DNA of 64,000 nucleotides from Brevibacillus centrosporus. Its GTDB lineage: Bacteria; Bacillota; Bacilli; Brevibacillales; Brevibacillaceae. Every line of letters begins with the position of its first letter. The stretch's first letter is position 1. Location of the stretch: contig NZ_RHHP01000015.1 of the NCBI RefSeq assembly GCF_003710815.1, positions 186,001 through 250,000 on the forward strand. The letters are read 5' to 3'. A program made the translations under genes and the position numbers. The notes under the pieces are model-generated. The model did not search any database. It saw only the letters and a program-made list of their open reading frames with translations, and was not told where the DNA came from. Positions 9,151 through 17,741 of the stretch are shown here, one piece after another.

Positions 9151-10425
9151 ATGTATAGACCTGTATGGATTCGCCATGCCAGTCAGCTTGTTACGCTGGC
9201 TGGCGGCTCTTCCTCTCCTGTAGTTGGAGAGGGGATGAATGAGCTTGCCATCATCGAGGACGGCAGCGTATGGCTGGAAAACGGCAGAATCGCAAATGTG
9301 GGTACGGACGCAGAGCTGGAAGAGATCTACCGCACGCGTTCGGAGGAAGCGGATATCATCGATGCCACTGGGCGGCTTGTCACGCCCGGTCTGATCGATC
9401 CGCACACGCATCTGGTGCATGCGGGAACACGCGAAAACGAATTCAACATGCGGCTGAACGGCGCTACCTACATGGAGATCATGAACAACGGTGGAGGCAT
9501 CCACGCGACAACGGCTGCAACACAAAAAGCCTCCCATGAACAGCTGTATCTGGAGAGCAAAAAGCGGCTGGATCTGTTCCTACTGCACGGTGTAACGACA
9601 GTGGAAGCGAAGAGCGGATATGGCTTGACACTCGAGGATGAAATCAAGCAGCTGGAAGTCGCCAAGCAGCTGGACGAAGAACATCCCGTTGATCTGGTCA
9701 GCACTTTTATGGGAGCACACGCTGTTCCAAAGAAATATCGGGATAACCCAGATGCATTTGTCGATGTGGTTATCCAAGAGATGATCCCAGAGGTTGCACG
9801 CCGAAAGCTCGCGGTGTTTAACGATGTCTTTTGCGAGCGAGGGGTCTTCACCCCCGAGCAGTCGCGCCGAATCCTGGAGGCTGGGGTAGAGCATGGGCTT
9901 TTGCCGAAGATCCATGCCGATGAGATCGAGCCTTATGAAGGAGCAGAACTGGCGGCTGAGATTGGGGCGGTGTCAGCGGATCACTTGCTGCGTGCATCCG
10001 ACACGGGCATCGAGCGAATGGCGGAAGCGGGCGTCATCGCGGTGCTATTGCCAGGGACAGCCTTTTTCCTGATGGCGGAGTCAGCGAATGGCCGCAAAAT
10101 GATCGATGCGGGAGTAGCGGTCGCGATTTCAACGGATTGCAACCCGGGCTCGTCGCCTACCGTCTCCATGCCGCTTATCATGAATCTGGGCTGCCTCAAG
10201 ATGGGGATGACACCTGCAGAGGTGCTGACAGCCGCGACGATCAATGCGGCCCACGCTATCAAACGTGCCCACGAGATTGGAAGCATCGAGGCAGGCAAGC
10301 TTGCGGACATCACGATCTTTGATGTACCTGACTTCATGACGCTGCAATACCGGTATGGCGTGAACCATGTGCATACCGTGATCAAAAAGGGAGCTGTGGT
10401 CGTGGTGGAAGGGGCTTTGGTGTGA
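9151..10425 (+). CDS. hutI: Imidazolonepropionase
   Basis: A 424-residue amidohydrolase-fold enzyme that opens the imidazolone ring to give N-formimidoyl-glutamate. It shows the metal motif DPHTHLVHAG, the substrate-binding stretch NNGGGI, a further His in KIHADEIEP, and the catalytic Asp in ISTDCNPGSSP. It starts 6 bp after hutU behind GGGGGAG, and its stop overlaps the hutG start (TGATG), indicating translational coupling. Confidence 0.95.
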   Translation: MYRPVWIRHASQLVTLAGGSSSPVVGEGMNELAIIEDGSVWLENGRIANVGTDAELEEIYRTRSEEADIIDATGRLVTPGLIDPHTHLVHAGTRENEFNMRLNGATYMEIMNNGGGIHATTAATQKASHEQLYLESKKRLDLFLLHGVTTVEAKSGYGLTLEDEIKQLEVAKQLDEEHPVDLVSTFMGAHAVPKKYRDNPDAFVDVVIQEMIPEVARRKLAVFNDVFCERGVFTPEQSRRILEAGVEHGLLPKIHADEIEPYEGAELAAEIGAVSADHLLRASDTGIERMAEAGVIAVLLPGTAFFLMAESANGRKMIDAGVAVAISTDCNPGSSPTVSMPLIMNLGCLKMGMTPAEVLTAATINAAHAIKRAHEIGSIEAGKLADITIFDVPDFMTLQYRYGVNHVHTVIKKGAVVVVEGALV

Positions 10426-11420
10426 TGAGCTATCCGTACCCGCTCTTAAAGCCGCCCAGCTTTGCGTGGGACAGAAGTGCTGCCCCGGCTGAGTCAAAAG
10501 TACATGAGTGGATTCAAACGCTGGATGCAGCGCGAGCAGGGGAGTTTGACTGGTCGAACGTCGATGTGGCTCTTTTGGGTGTGCCGCTGTCACGCTCGTC
10601 CATCTCGGCATCAGCTGCCAGCGAAAATCCAGATGCCATGCGGAGAGCGTGGAAGTATTTCACGACCTACAATCTGGATCATGAGGTAGATCTGAGCGAG
10701 CTTCATGTAGTGGATGTAGGAGATGTACGCCAGCACGTGACGGATATTGCCAAATGTCACAGCCACATTCGGGAAGCGATGAAAGCGATGCGCACTCATC
10801 ATCCGCACGTACTTTCGATGATGATGGGCGGTGATCACTCGATAACGGCCATGCTGATCAAAGGCTACAAAGACGCGCACCCGAAAGAGCGTGTCGGCAT
10901 CTTGCAGCTGGACACTCATTTTGACCTGCGCGACTTGGCGGATAATGGTCCATCCAACGGTACGCCCATTCGCAACCTCATCGAAAGTGGGACCGTGGCG
11001 GGGGAGGATGTGCACAATATCGGCCTGCACGGATTTTTCAACGCCCGTTCGCTGAAAGCATATGCGGATGAAGTAGGCGTGCACTATACGACTCTGCGTC
11101 AGGCGCGGGCCAAAGGAGTTGCTGAGACGGTACGCGATGCACTCGCCAAGCTCGGTGAGAGGGTCGACACGATCTATCTCACCGTAGATATGGATGTGCT
11201 CGATATCAGCTATGGCCCAGGTGTTCCTGCTTCGACTCCTGGCGGGATGAGAAGCGATGAGCTTTTTGAAGCGGTCCATGCCGCAGGCTTGTGCAAGAAA
11301 GTGAAAGCGATGGATCTCGTTTGCCTCGATCCATTTAAAGATCGGGGAGAAGCTACCGTCAAAACAGCTGTGCATGTCATGCTGTCTTTTTTGACGGGCT
11401 ACAAGCAGCGGGAGCAATAG
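10425..11420 (+). CDS. hutG: Formimidoylglutamase
   Basis: A 331-residue enzyme of the arginase/agmatinase superfamily that hydrolyses formimidoyl-glutamate to glutamate and formamide. All three Mn-binding motifs are present: GGDHSIT, DTHFDLRD and VDMDVLDISYGPGVP. The ATG at 10425 overlaps the hutI stop; a GTG one codon earlier is possible. It is the last gene of the operon and is closed by a strong terminator. hutH, the first enzyme of the pathway, is not in the operon. Confidence 0.93.
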   Translation: MSYPYPLLKPPSFAWDRSAAPAESKVHEWIQTLDAARAGEFDWSNVDVALLGVPLSRSSISASAASENPDAMRRAWKYFTTYNLDHEVDLSELHVVDVGDVRQHVTDIAKCHSHIREAMKAMRTHHPHVLSMMMGGDHSITAMLIKGYKDAHPKERVGILQLDTHFDLRDLADNGPSNGTPIRNLIESGTVAGEDVHNIGLHGFFNARSLKAYADEVGVHYTTLRQARAKGVAETVRDALAKLGERVDTIYLTVDMDVLDISYGPGVPASTPGGMRSDELFEAVHAAGLCKKVKAMDLVCLDPFKDRGEATVKTAVHVMLSFLTGYKQREQ

Positions 11421-11452
11421 ACGAGAAAGCAGGTTCAATCAGCTGCAAGAAG

Positions 11453-11484
11453 ACAAGGCTACCGGCTAAGACCGGTAGCCTTGT
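11453..11484 (+). terminator. Terminator of the hut operon
   Basis: A perfect 13-bp GC-rich stem (ACAAGGCTACCGG/CCGGTAGCCTTGT) with a 6-nt loop; the tail is T-rich (TTGTTGTT). Confidence 0.85.
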
Positions 11485-11573
11485 TGTTGGTTGCCGCCAC
11501 GGAGGAAGAGGGAAAAGGTAGGTTCGCCATATGTGAGAACATGATCATCTGTAAATCCGAGAGTCGTGTAAAA

Positions 11574-11699
11574 CTATACACCTGCTTCATTTGCGGGGTG
11601 TACAGTCAAGCGTATGCGCTGGCAAGGCGGCTGGTTTTCTTTCAGATGCCTGCACAGCTCTTCGATCGCTGCAGCCCCAAATTCCAGCCGCGAGAGTAA
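11574..11699 (-). pseudogene. Possible remnant of a LacI-type regulator C-terminus
   Basis: Within the 365-bp gap 11485-11849 the minus strand has a 41-codon open stretch directly after a TGA. It contains LEFGAAAIEELCRHLKEN and ends TAG. This pattern resembles the last helix and tail of LacI/GalR sensor domains. No start, helix-turn-helix or other part of such a gene is seen, so it is a decayed scrap or coincidence. Nothing else was recognised in the gap. Confidence 0.25.
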
Positions 11700-11849
11700 T
11701 CAAGAACCCATTCATTCTTTTTTGTACACATTTTCTTCACATCCTCCCGCAATGGCTGTGGAAGGAGAAGTTCGCTTCTTGCTAGATAGATTATCGCATT
11801 GTACGATGGCAGTATCCCGGCAAATCCCTTTCGGACAGAGGTGAACCAC

Positions 11850-12779
11850 GTGAAGTTTACGATTAATGAATTCCTTTCCGTTCCTATATATGTTCAATTG
11901 AAAGAACAGTTCAAAAAGTTGATCGATAACGGACTCTATCAGCCACATGAGCAGCTGCCCAGTGTGAGTGAACTGGCAGGATTTTTGCGAATAAACCAGA
12001 GTACGGTGCAAAAAGCCTATGCAGAGCTGGAGCAGGATGGTTATGTCCATATCCAGGCCGGCAAGGGAGTCTTTGTGCACGCGCAGCCTCCCCTTGCTGC
12101 GGTCGTCGAGGCAGTGTCGGAGCCGTTCGGGGATACTAGCATGGCAAAGGAGCTTTCTGTCCCGTCCAAGCCGGTGCTCCTGTTTGTGGAATGCAATGTT
12201 CCCCAGGCCCAGGAGTATGCTGTGGAATTGGAGAAAGCGACTGGCTATGTCGTCAAGCCTTGCCTCGTGCAGGATTTGGAGATACTCGGAGGAAGCATCC
12301 AGAGCGGCTATTACGATCTCATCGTAACGACGTTTCTCCACATTGAAGAAGTGCAGCCTATCATTGAACGACTAGGCGGTGCCTACCAACCAAAGGTGAT
12401 CGCGTGCCTCATCGAGTCGAATCTGCAAAGCATCAGGAAGCTTCAGGAGTTGCCTGCCGGGAGCAAGGTAGGGATTGCAGGAACGACTTGGCAAGGCGCG
12501 GAAAATTTCCGTCAATCGATCGTCAACGCCGAATTGTCGCATGTGGAGTTGATCGTAGGCTCGCTCGAGTATCCGGCTTCCTTGGACGCCGTCATCGCTG
12601 CCAAACCTGACCTCATTGTCAGCACTAGCCTGGTAAGTCCTTATTTGCAGAGGCATTCGCGTTTTACGCAGCTGTTGATTGAAGACCGCTGCCTGAGTGC
12701 CCAGTCTGTACAGTACATCCAGCAATACGTGGAAGGGAAGCGGAAGCGTGCTACTACAGATCCTGCATCCAACATGTAG
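11850..12779 (+). CDS. GntR-family transcriptional regulator with unidentified effector domain
   Basis: A 309-residue protein. The N-terminal winged helix-turn-helix (about 5-75: VPIYVQLKEQFKKLI, LPSVSELAGFLRINQSTVQKAY) is typical of the YtrA/YhcF branch. The C-terminal about 215 residues form alternating beta/alpha segments reminiscent of a two-lobed ligand-binding fold, but no specific family is recognised. The GTG at 11850 is chosen because AGAGGTG precedes it and the helix-turn-helix begins immediately. It is a single gene; the target is unknown. Confidence 0.8.
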   Translation: MKFTINEFLSVPIYVQLKEQFKKLIDNGLYQPHEQLPSVSELAGFLRINQSTVQKAYAELEQDGYVHIQAGKGVFVHAQPPLAAVVEAVSEPFGDTSMAKELSVPSKPVLLFVECNVPQAQEYAVELEKATGYVVKPCLVQDLEILGGSIQSGYYDLIVTTFLHIEEVQPIIERLGGAYQPKVIACLIESNLQSIRKLQELPAGSKVGIAGTTWQGAENFRQSIVNAELSHVELIVGSLEYPASLDAVIAAKPDLIVSTSLVSPYLQRHSRFTQLLIEDRCLSAQSVQYIQQYVEGKRKRATTDPASNM

Positions 12780-12860
12780 AACAAGTGCTCGGTTGCTAGA
12801 TTGAAACGCCGTGCTAAGATGAGGATAGGCAAAACCTATTTGATGAAAGAGGTGTTCTGC

Positions 12861-13499
12861 TTGAAAGGATTCGGAAAATTTCGGGAAGTGATTCAAGACG
12901 AAACCCAGCTCAATGAGCTCTTTGGAGAACCAAGCCGCTTGGTACAAAACAAAACCATTCATCATATCGACGAGCACTGCCGCGATTACATTGCAAAAGC
13001 GCCGTTTCTCGTTCTATCTACGGCGAATGCAGAAGGAAATTGCGATGCTTCGCCACGCGGAGATGCTCCTGGCTTCGTCCACGTCTTGGACGATCGCCAT
13101 CTGGTGATTCCAGAGCGACCGGGAAACAAGCGGATGGACTCGCTACGCAACATACTGGCGAATCCGCATGTCGGTCTGATCTTTATCATTCCGACGCTGC
13201 AAGAAACGCTGCGCATAAACGGACAGGCTTGCATTATTAGCGACCAAGAGATTTTGGAAAAAATGGAAGTCAACGGGAAAGTGCCAACCGTAGGGATCGG
13301 TGTACAAGTCGAGGAGTGCTATGTACACTGTGCGAAGGCCTTCATGCGCTCCGGTCTGTGGCAGCCTGAAAAGTGGCCGGAAAAAGAGACAGTCCCGAAT
13401 ATGGCGAAGGTACTGGCAGCTCATGTAAATCTTCCCGATGTAACCGTCAAAGATGTGTCTACGGGCTTGCAGGACAGCTACACCAACCGTTTGTATTGA
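12861..13499 (+). CDS. Pyridoxamine 5'-phosphate oxidase-family flavoprotein
   Basis: A protein of about 212 residues with the split-barrel FMN-binding fold. Landmarks are APFLVLSTANAEGNCDASPRGD near the N-terminus, LVIPERPGNKRMDSL, and VGLIFIIP. It resembles the MSMEG_1061-type FMN-dependent PPOX subgroup, for which enzymatic roles are poorly known. The frame is open to 12801; the TTG at 12861 is preferred because AAAGAGGTG precedes it, while ATG 12843 is an alternative. A promoter-like TTGCTA-N16-TAAGAT lies about 30-60 bp upstream. Confidence 0.78.
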   Translation: MKGFGKFREVIQDETQLNELFGEPSRLVQNKTIHHIDEHCRDYIAKAPFLVLSTANAEGNCDASPRGDAPGFVHVLDDRHLVIPERPGNKRMDSLRNILANPHVGLIFIIPTLQETLRINGQACIISDQEILEKMEVNGKVPTVGIGVQVEECYVHCAKAFMRSGLWQPEKWPEKETVPNMAKVLAAHVNLPDVTVKDVSTGLQDSYTNRLY

Positions 13500-13516
13500 G
13501 CGAGGAGGAGACTCGC

Positions 13517-13550
13517 AGCCGTCAGGAAGCAAACCGCTTCCGGCGGCTTT
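13517..13550. terminator. Terminator between convergent genes
   Basis: A stem of GGAAGC/GCTTCC extended by AGCCG/CGGCT, followed by TTTATTTC on the plus strand. It lies between the flavoprotein gene and the minus-strand membrane protein gene. Confidence 0.7.
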
Positions 13551-13555
13551 ATTTC

Positions 13556-14068
13556 TTACTCGGAGTCCCAAAGCGAGACGTGGAAGTGAAACATCAGGTA
13601 AGAAGCAATGACAAACGAGAGCAGGTAAGCTGCTAGTGGCTTCTGATAATGAAGCCGCAAAACGGAGAACATGGTCAAGTTAAAAGCAGTAGACCACCAC
13701 ATGTTCCAGGAGTGGGCGTGCGAAATCGTGCCTAGATAAAGACCGATGATTTCCAGAAACACGTAAATGGCAACATACTTGACGATGTGCCATACTCGTT
13801 TCCCTGCTTCTTCAGGATAGTTGGATAAAAAAAGCAAAGCGGTAGCTGGAAAGGCGATTACCGTATAAAGAAGGCTGGCGATTTCTTCACTTACATACGA
13901 ATTCCCGGTATATCTCCATAAATAATACGCGCCGTCATTTACGAGCACGTCGTACATGGCGCTGGAGAGGGCGATAAAAAGCATGGTGGTGTGATATTTT
14001 TGCCAATGCTTCCAGTCACCCCAGCGCCATGCGGCAAACACAGACCAGAGAATGAGGACTACATGCAT
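13556..14068 (-). CDS. CBO0543-type membrane protein of unknown function
   Basis: A hydrophobic protein of about 170 residues with five or so membrane segments and many aromatic residues (MWWSTAFNLTMF, LHYQKPLAAYLLSF). It resembles the uncharacterised CBO0543 family common in spore-forming Firmicutes. ATG at the high end (14066-14068) follows GGGAG; the frame extends to a TTG six codons further. It lies 24 bp after the larger membrane gene upstream on the same strand and probably shares its transcript. No function is proposed. Confidence 0.65.
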   Translation of the reverse strand: MHVVLILWSVFAAWRWGDWKHWQKYHTTMLFIALSSAMYDVLVNDGAYYLWRYTGNSYVSEEIASLLYTVIAFPATALLFLSNYPEEAGKRVWHIVKYVAIYVFLEIIGLYLGTISHAHSWNMWWSTAFNLTMFSVLRLHYQKPLAAYLLSFVIASYLMFHFHVSLWDSE

Positions 14069-14092
14069 GCGTTTCAGCTCCCACAAGCAGGT

Positions 14093-14926
14093 TTAGCAAG
14101 CTTTGCTACGTGTGCCATACCGAACGATTGCGTGTACTACAAGGATCCATACCAGCTGCAGGAGCACATAGAAAATGAATTCCCACGCATCGTCTATTTG
14201 TATGGTGGATGAAGCTAGCAGGAGAAAGTCGAAGGAAAGAAGGATGGCCATGAAACCGACTTTCCCAGGTACTTTCAGGAAAAATGAAAAAGCAGCAATC
14301 AGCGCAGTAGAGGCTTCAAGCAGTTCGCCTACCGCGATATGATCTCGGGTCGGATCTGAAAACCAGCCTACCTGCAGCTCGTGGACATCCATAAAATGAC
14401 CTTGAATGAAATGAGAAGATCCGTAGAGGAAGAGGTAGGCAAAAAACGTGTACACAAACAAGAGCGGCTTGGTCACTTTGCCGTCGCGGACGCTCCACCA
14501 GAGCCATTGGGCGATCCAGAAAAAAAGGAGGATGCCGATTCCCGTGTAAATGGTTGTCCACCAATAATGCATATATGCTTGCAAAGACAAAAACAACCAT
14601 TCAATTCCCATGAACAAAATGGATAGACAAAGAAGCCAAATAAAACGAAGCTTGAAGGCAGCAGCAGCTACTGCTACGGAAGGAACGATAAAATCATTTG
14701 AGGCAAAGGAGCCGAGCATGTTGTCGATCCAGGGATTGCCCATCACACCCGAATAGTATTGATAGGATGGCAGAAGGATCAGGATGACGTATTCGAGTGG
14801 ATCGATCAAACCGGCCAAGCAAAAATGGAGGACGAGTAAGCGCAAATCTCTTGTTTTCCAGAGCGTATATCCTAGAATCAGCAGAGCAGCGACTACCAAG
14901 GAGCCATACCAGAAAAATTTCGGCAT
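14093..14926 (-). CDS. Polytopic membrane protein of unknown function
   Basis: A 277-residue protein with about seven hydrophobic segments and short polar loops; aromatic-rich stretches such as HYWWTTIYTGIGILLFFW resemble its smaller neighbour. No catalytic or transport motif is recognised. The ATG follows GGGTG. It is the first gene of an apparent two-gene minus-strand unit with the CBO0543-type gene. Confidence 0.65.
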   Translation of the reverse strand: MPKFFWYGSLVVAALLILGYTLWKTRDLRLLVLHFCLAGLIDPLEYVILILLPSYQYYSGVMGNPWIDNMLGSFASNDFIVPSVAVAAAAFKLRFIWLLCLSILFMGIEWLFLSLQAYMHYWWTTIYTGIGILLFFWIAQWLWWSVRDGKVTKPLLFVYTFFAYLFLYGSSHFIQGHFMDVHELQVGWFSDPTRDHIAVGELLEASTALIAAFSFFLKVPGKVGFMAILLSFDFLLLASSTIQIDDAWEFIFYVLLQLVWILVVHAIVRYGTRSKAC

Positions 14927-14995
14927 AAGATTTCACCCGCTGTGTAAATACTTCCATATTACAGTATTTCCTCTGATACAAGGAAATAACAGGAA

Positions 14996-15012
14996 ATGTA
15001 AAAATTTTACAT
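14996..15012. promoter_or_regulatory. Perfect 17-bp palindrome, likely operator
   Basis: ATGTAAAA-A-TTTTACAT lies in the 172-bp divergent space between the membrane gene pair and the aldo/keto reductase. It could control either or both. The binding protein is unknown. Confidence 0.5.
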
Positions 15013-15098
15013 ATGCCTCCACCCTTTTTTTGGTAGTCTACTTGTGATACACTTACTTATTGTACGTACATAATTAAAGGGTGACGGGAGGAGATCGG

Positions 15099-15926
15099 AT
15101 GGCAACAAATATCTCGGATCATTCTGTACTGAACAACGGGGTGAAAATGCCCTGGCTGGGACTTGGCGTCTGGAAGGCAAAAGATGGGGAAGAAGTGACA
15201 GGTGCTGTCCGCTCTGCCATCGAATCTGGCTACCGCAGCATTGACACTGCAGCTGTCTATGGCAACGAGGTTGGTGTCGGCGAAGGAATCCGTCAAGCGG
15301 GGATCGATCGCGATCAGCTTTTCATCACCACGAAAGTATGGAATGCAGATCAAGGCTATGATTCCACACTGAAAGCATTTGATGAAAGTGTAAAGCGACT
15401 GGGAATCGAGACGCTGGATCTGTATCTGATTCACTGGCCAGTAAAAGGCAAGTATGTGGAGACGTGGAGAGCGCTGGAGAAATTGTACCGTGACGGCTAT
15501 GTACGTGCAATTGGCGTCAGCAACTTCCATACACACCACCTGGAAGATCTGCGCCAAAACAGCGAGATCATCCCAGCAGTCAACCAAGTCGAGTTTCATC
15601 CGCTGCTCACACAAAAAGAGCTGCTCGCCTACTGCCAAGAAAACGGTATCCAAATGGAAGCGTGGAGTCCTTTGATGCAGGGGAATCTGGATCATCCGCT
15701 GCTTGTCGAGCTCGGGCAAAAATACGGCAAATCACCAGCGCAGATTATCATTCGATGGGATCTTGAGAAAAAGGTTGTGACGATTCCGAAATCGATCACA
15801 CCAGCACGAATCGCGCAAAATGCAGATGTTTTTGATTTCTCCCTCAGCGCAGAGGACGTAGAGAAGATCAACGCCCTCAATGCAAACAAGCGATTCGGGG
15901 CAGACCCGGACAACTTTAACTTTTAA
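15099..15926 (+). CDS. Aldo/keto reductase (YvgN/YtbE-like)
   Basis: A 275-residue NADPH-dependent reductase with a TIM barrel. The catalytic tetrad can be placed: Asp and Tyr in SIDTAAVYGNE, Lys in FITTKVWN, His in YLIHWP. The cofactor-binding end IPKSITPARIAQN is present. Bacillus relatives reduce methylglyoxal and other aldehydes. The frame is open to 15081, but ATG 15099 follows GGGAGGAG. It is a single gene closed by a bidirectional terminator. Confidence 0.92.
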   Translation: MATNISDHSVLNNGVKMPWLGLGVWKAKDGEEVTGAVRSAIESGYRSIDTAAVYGNEVGVGEGIRQAGIDRDQLFITTKVWNADQGYDSTLKAFDESVKRLGIETLDLYLIHWPVKGKYVETWRALEKLYRDGYVRAIGVSNFHTHHLEDLRQNSEIIPAVNQVEFHPLLTQKELLAYCQENGIQMEAWSPLMQGNLDHPLLVELGQKYGKSPAQIIIRWDLEKKVVTIPKSITPARIAQNADVFDFSLSAEDVEKINALNANKRFGADPDNFNF

Positions 15927-15934
15927 TAAAGAAA

Positions 15935-15970
15935 AAGGGAAGCCGTTTTGTTGCGCGGCTACCCTTTTTT
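15935..15970. terminator. Bidirectional terminator
   Basis: The stem GGGaAGCCG/CGGCTaCCC has AAAAA before it and TTTTTT after it, serving the reductase (+) and the convergent YheC/D gene (-). Confidence 0.8.
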
Positions 15971-15984
15971 CGTACAGAACAGCT

Positions 15985-16710
15985 TCAGCGATAGCTGACA
16001 ATTGTCCGGTACATCCCTTTATCCGACAGTTTGAGAAACAACGTGATGTCTGGGCGCAGATTGGCTTCGATAATCCATACCTTGCCGTTCGAATCGATCC
16101 CCATGTCAAAGCCGAATACGTTTTGCGAGGTATAATAGGTGAAGAGTCTGCTTGCAGCGAGCAGAGCGATCCGGCGCAAGCGTGCCATTACAGCATCGGA
16201 GGAAGCGCCGCGAATATTGGAAGAGCGAATCGCTGTACGCAAGGGAAGGACACGTCCACCGCTGCGTTTGATATTGGTGATGATATAGCCTCTGCCGGCA
16301 ACCTTGGCGAGCATACCGGTGACGACCCATTGGGAGCCGGGACGCCGCTGTACCATGACACGCACATCAAAGGGGCGGCCGTTGATCCTGGCTAGTGAGA
16401 TTCCACGCTGAACGAGGTAACGAGCGCCCATTTTCTTGCGTAAGTAATGATAGGTGTCCTTTTTACCGCGAATGGTTCGCTTTATTGCGCCCCGCTGTAC
16501 GCGATAGGTGCTGCTGCTTTTGCTGGATATCATCATGACGCCTGCACCGCCGCTGCCAGAGGCGGGTTTGGCGATCACTTTTCGATACCGATCAAGAAAC
16601 GCATACAGAGACCTTTTGGAAAAAGGCTTCGTGCGCGGCAGATTCCCTGCAAGAGCAGAGCTGGCGCGCAGGACGTAGTACTTGGTTAGCTTTGATTCAC
16701 TTACGCCCAT
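15985..16710 (-). CDS. YheC/YheD-family ATP-grasp protein (endospore coat-associated type)
   Basis: A 241-residue protein. A basic N-terminal region leads into an ATP-grasp core with the glycine-rich lid SGSGGAGVMMIS, the phosphate-binding Lys region (KVIAKPAS), FDVRVMVQR and the metal-binding end WIIEANLRPD. YheC/YheD members are found on Bacillus spore coats; no reaction is established. It is shorter than the about 370-residue relative at 59014-60138 because the N-terminal YheC-specific domain is missing. Confidence 0.85.
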   Translation of the reverse strand: MGVSESKLTKYYVLRASSALAGNLPRTKPFSKRSLYAFLDRYRKVIAKPASGSGGAGVMMISSKSSSTYRVQRGAIKRTIRGKKDTYHYLRKKMGARYLVQRGISLARINGRPFDVRVMVQRRPGSQWVVTGMLAKVAGRGYIITNIKRSGGRVLPLRTAIRSSNIRGASSDAVMARLRRIALLAASRLFTYYTSQNVFGFDMGIDSNGKVWIIEANLRPDITLFLKLSDKGMYRTIVSYR

Positions 16711-16892
16711 GTGAGGTCATTCCCCCAATCCTGAATTGAAACAAGCGGTGTACCATACTAATGTATGTCCCTTTTGTTTCATCGCTTGTGGGAGTGTCCT
16801 ACTGGTAGAAAAATGGGAAGGGATGACAAAAACTCGTCATTTTCGCTCTTTACTATACACATTTTTTTCGTATACTGAAAAGTAGCATATTA

Positions 16893-16909
16893 GTTTCATC
16901 AGATGAAAC
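16893..16909. promoter_or_regulatory. 17-bp palindrome GTTTCATC-A-GATGAAAC before the IclR gene (likely autoregulatory operator)
   Basis: A perfect palindrome 35 bp before the IclR-type gene and about 17 bp after a TATACT -10-like hexamer (16871-16876). The same sequence with one change is in the aconitase leader (27376-27392). Confidence 0.6.
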
Positions 16910-16944
16910 GTACGGAACCAAGAAGGAAGCAGGTGTAATGAAAG

Positions 16945-17688
16945 ATGGAAGAACAAAAAGCAAACGTGCGGGCGGTTGAGCGGGCTCTGGATATTTTGCT
17001 ATGCTTCACAGATGCTACCGACCTAGGCTTGAGCGAGATCTCTAGTCGGCTCTCGTTGCATAAAAGCACGGTGCATCGTTTGCTAGCAACTTTGGAAAAC
17101 AAAGGGTTTCTGATCCGTGACGTCGAGACGGAAAAATATCGGCTCGGCTTTCGAATTTGGGAGTTGTCTGCAAATCTTACCCATAATGACGATCCTGCTA
17201 CGATGCTTCTGCCGGAGATGGAGCGGCTGCGCGATTTGGTAGAGGAAACAATCAGCTTGTATGTACGGGATGGTATGGAACGGATCCGCATTCAAGCTGT
17301 GCAGAGCAAGCAGCCGATCCGCAGGGTGGCTCCGATCGGGGCTCGAATGCCGCTGACGGTAGGAGCCTCCAGCAAAGTGCTCGTAGCCTATGCAGATGCG
17401 GCTGTTGCCAGAGAGCTTTTAGAGGATCCTGATTGGCCGGACTTTGTTAGCAGGGAATCGTATGTGGAGCAGCTCGAGCAGATCCGGCAGCAAGGCTTTG
17501 CGACAAGTGTGGAAGAAAGGGAGTTGGGGACGGCAGCTGTTGCAGCCCCGATCTTTAATCGAAATGGACAACTGGTGGCATCGATTGCCGCTTCAGGACC
17601 GTCAAACCGTCTGACGCAGGAGAAGATGAGTCAATATGCTCCATTCATCAAGGAAGCGGCCTATCGTATGGGAAAAATGATGAAATAG
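16945..17688 (+). CDS. IclR-family transcriptional regulator
   Basis: A 247-residue protein with an N-terminal winged helix-turn-helix (about 8-65: LSEISSRLSLHKSTVHRLLATLENKGFL) and a C-terminal GAF-like IclR effector domain (about 75-245) with TVGASSKVLVAY and the conserved SVEERELG..AVAAPI stretch. Members usually bind small organic acids. Its own upstream palindrome recurs before aconitase, suggesting a link to central carbon metabolism (inference). Confidence 0.9.
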   Translation: MEEQKANVRAVERALDILLCFTDATDLGLSEISSRLSLHKSTVHRLLATLENKGFLIRDVETEKYRLGFRIWELSANLTHNDDPATMLLPEMERLRDLVEETISLYVRDGMERIRIQAVQSKQPIRRVAPIGARMPLTVGASSKVLVAYADAAVARELLEDPDWPDFVSRESYVEQLEQIRQQGFATSVEERELGTAAVAAPIFNRNGQLVASIAASGPSNRLTQEKMSQYAPFIKEAAYRMGKMMK

Positions 17689-17692
17689 CTCC

Positions 17693-17736
17693 AAAGCCAA
17701 CACAGCCCGATCGGTGGGACGTGTTGGCTTTTTTTC
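17693..17736 (+). terminator. Terminator after the IclR gene
   Basis: An 11-bp stem AAAGCCAACAC/GTGTTGGCTTT with a 17-nt loop, followed by a T run. Confidence 0.8.
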
Positions 17737-17741
17737 TACAG

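Noticed and set aside
8191..9537. A 448-codon minus-strand open frame opposite hutU/hutI
   Set aside because: Antisense shadow; no ribosome site or family pattern, and the plus strand carries clear hut enzymes.
16731..16790. Possible hairpin from GAAACAAGCG and TGTTTCATCGCTTG before the IclR gene
   Set aside because: The complementary blocks are in the wrong order to nest into one stem; only isolated half-sites remain.
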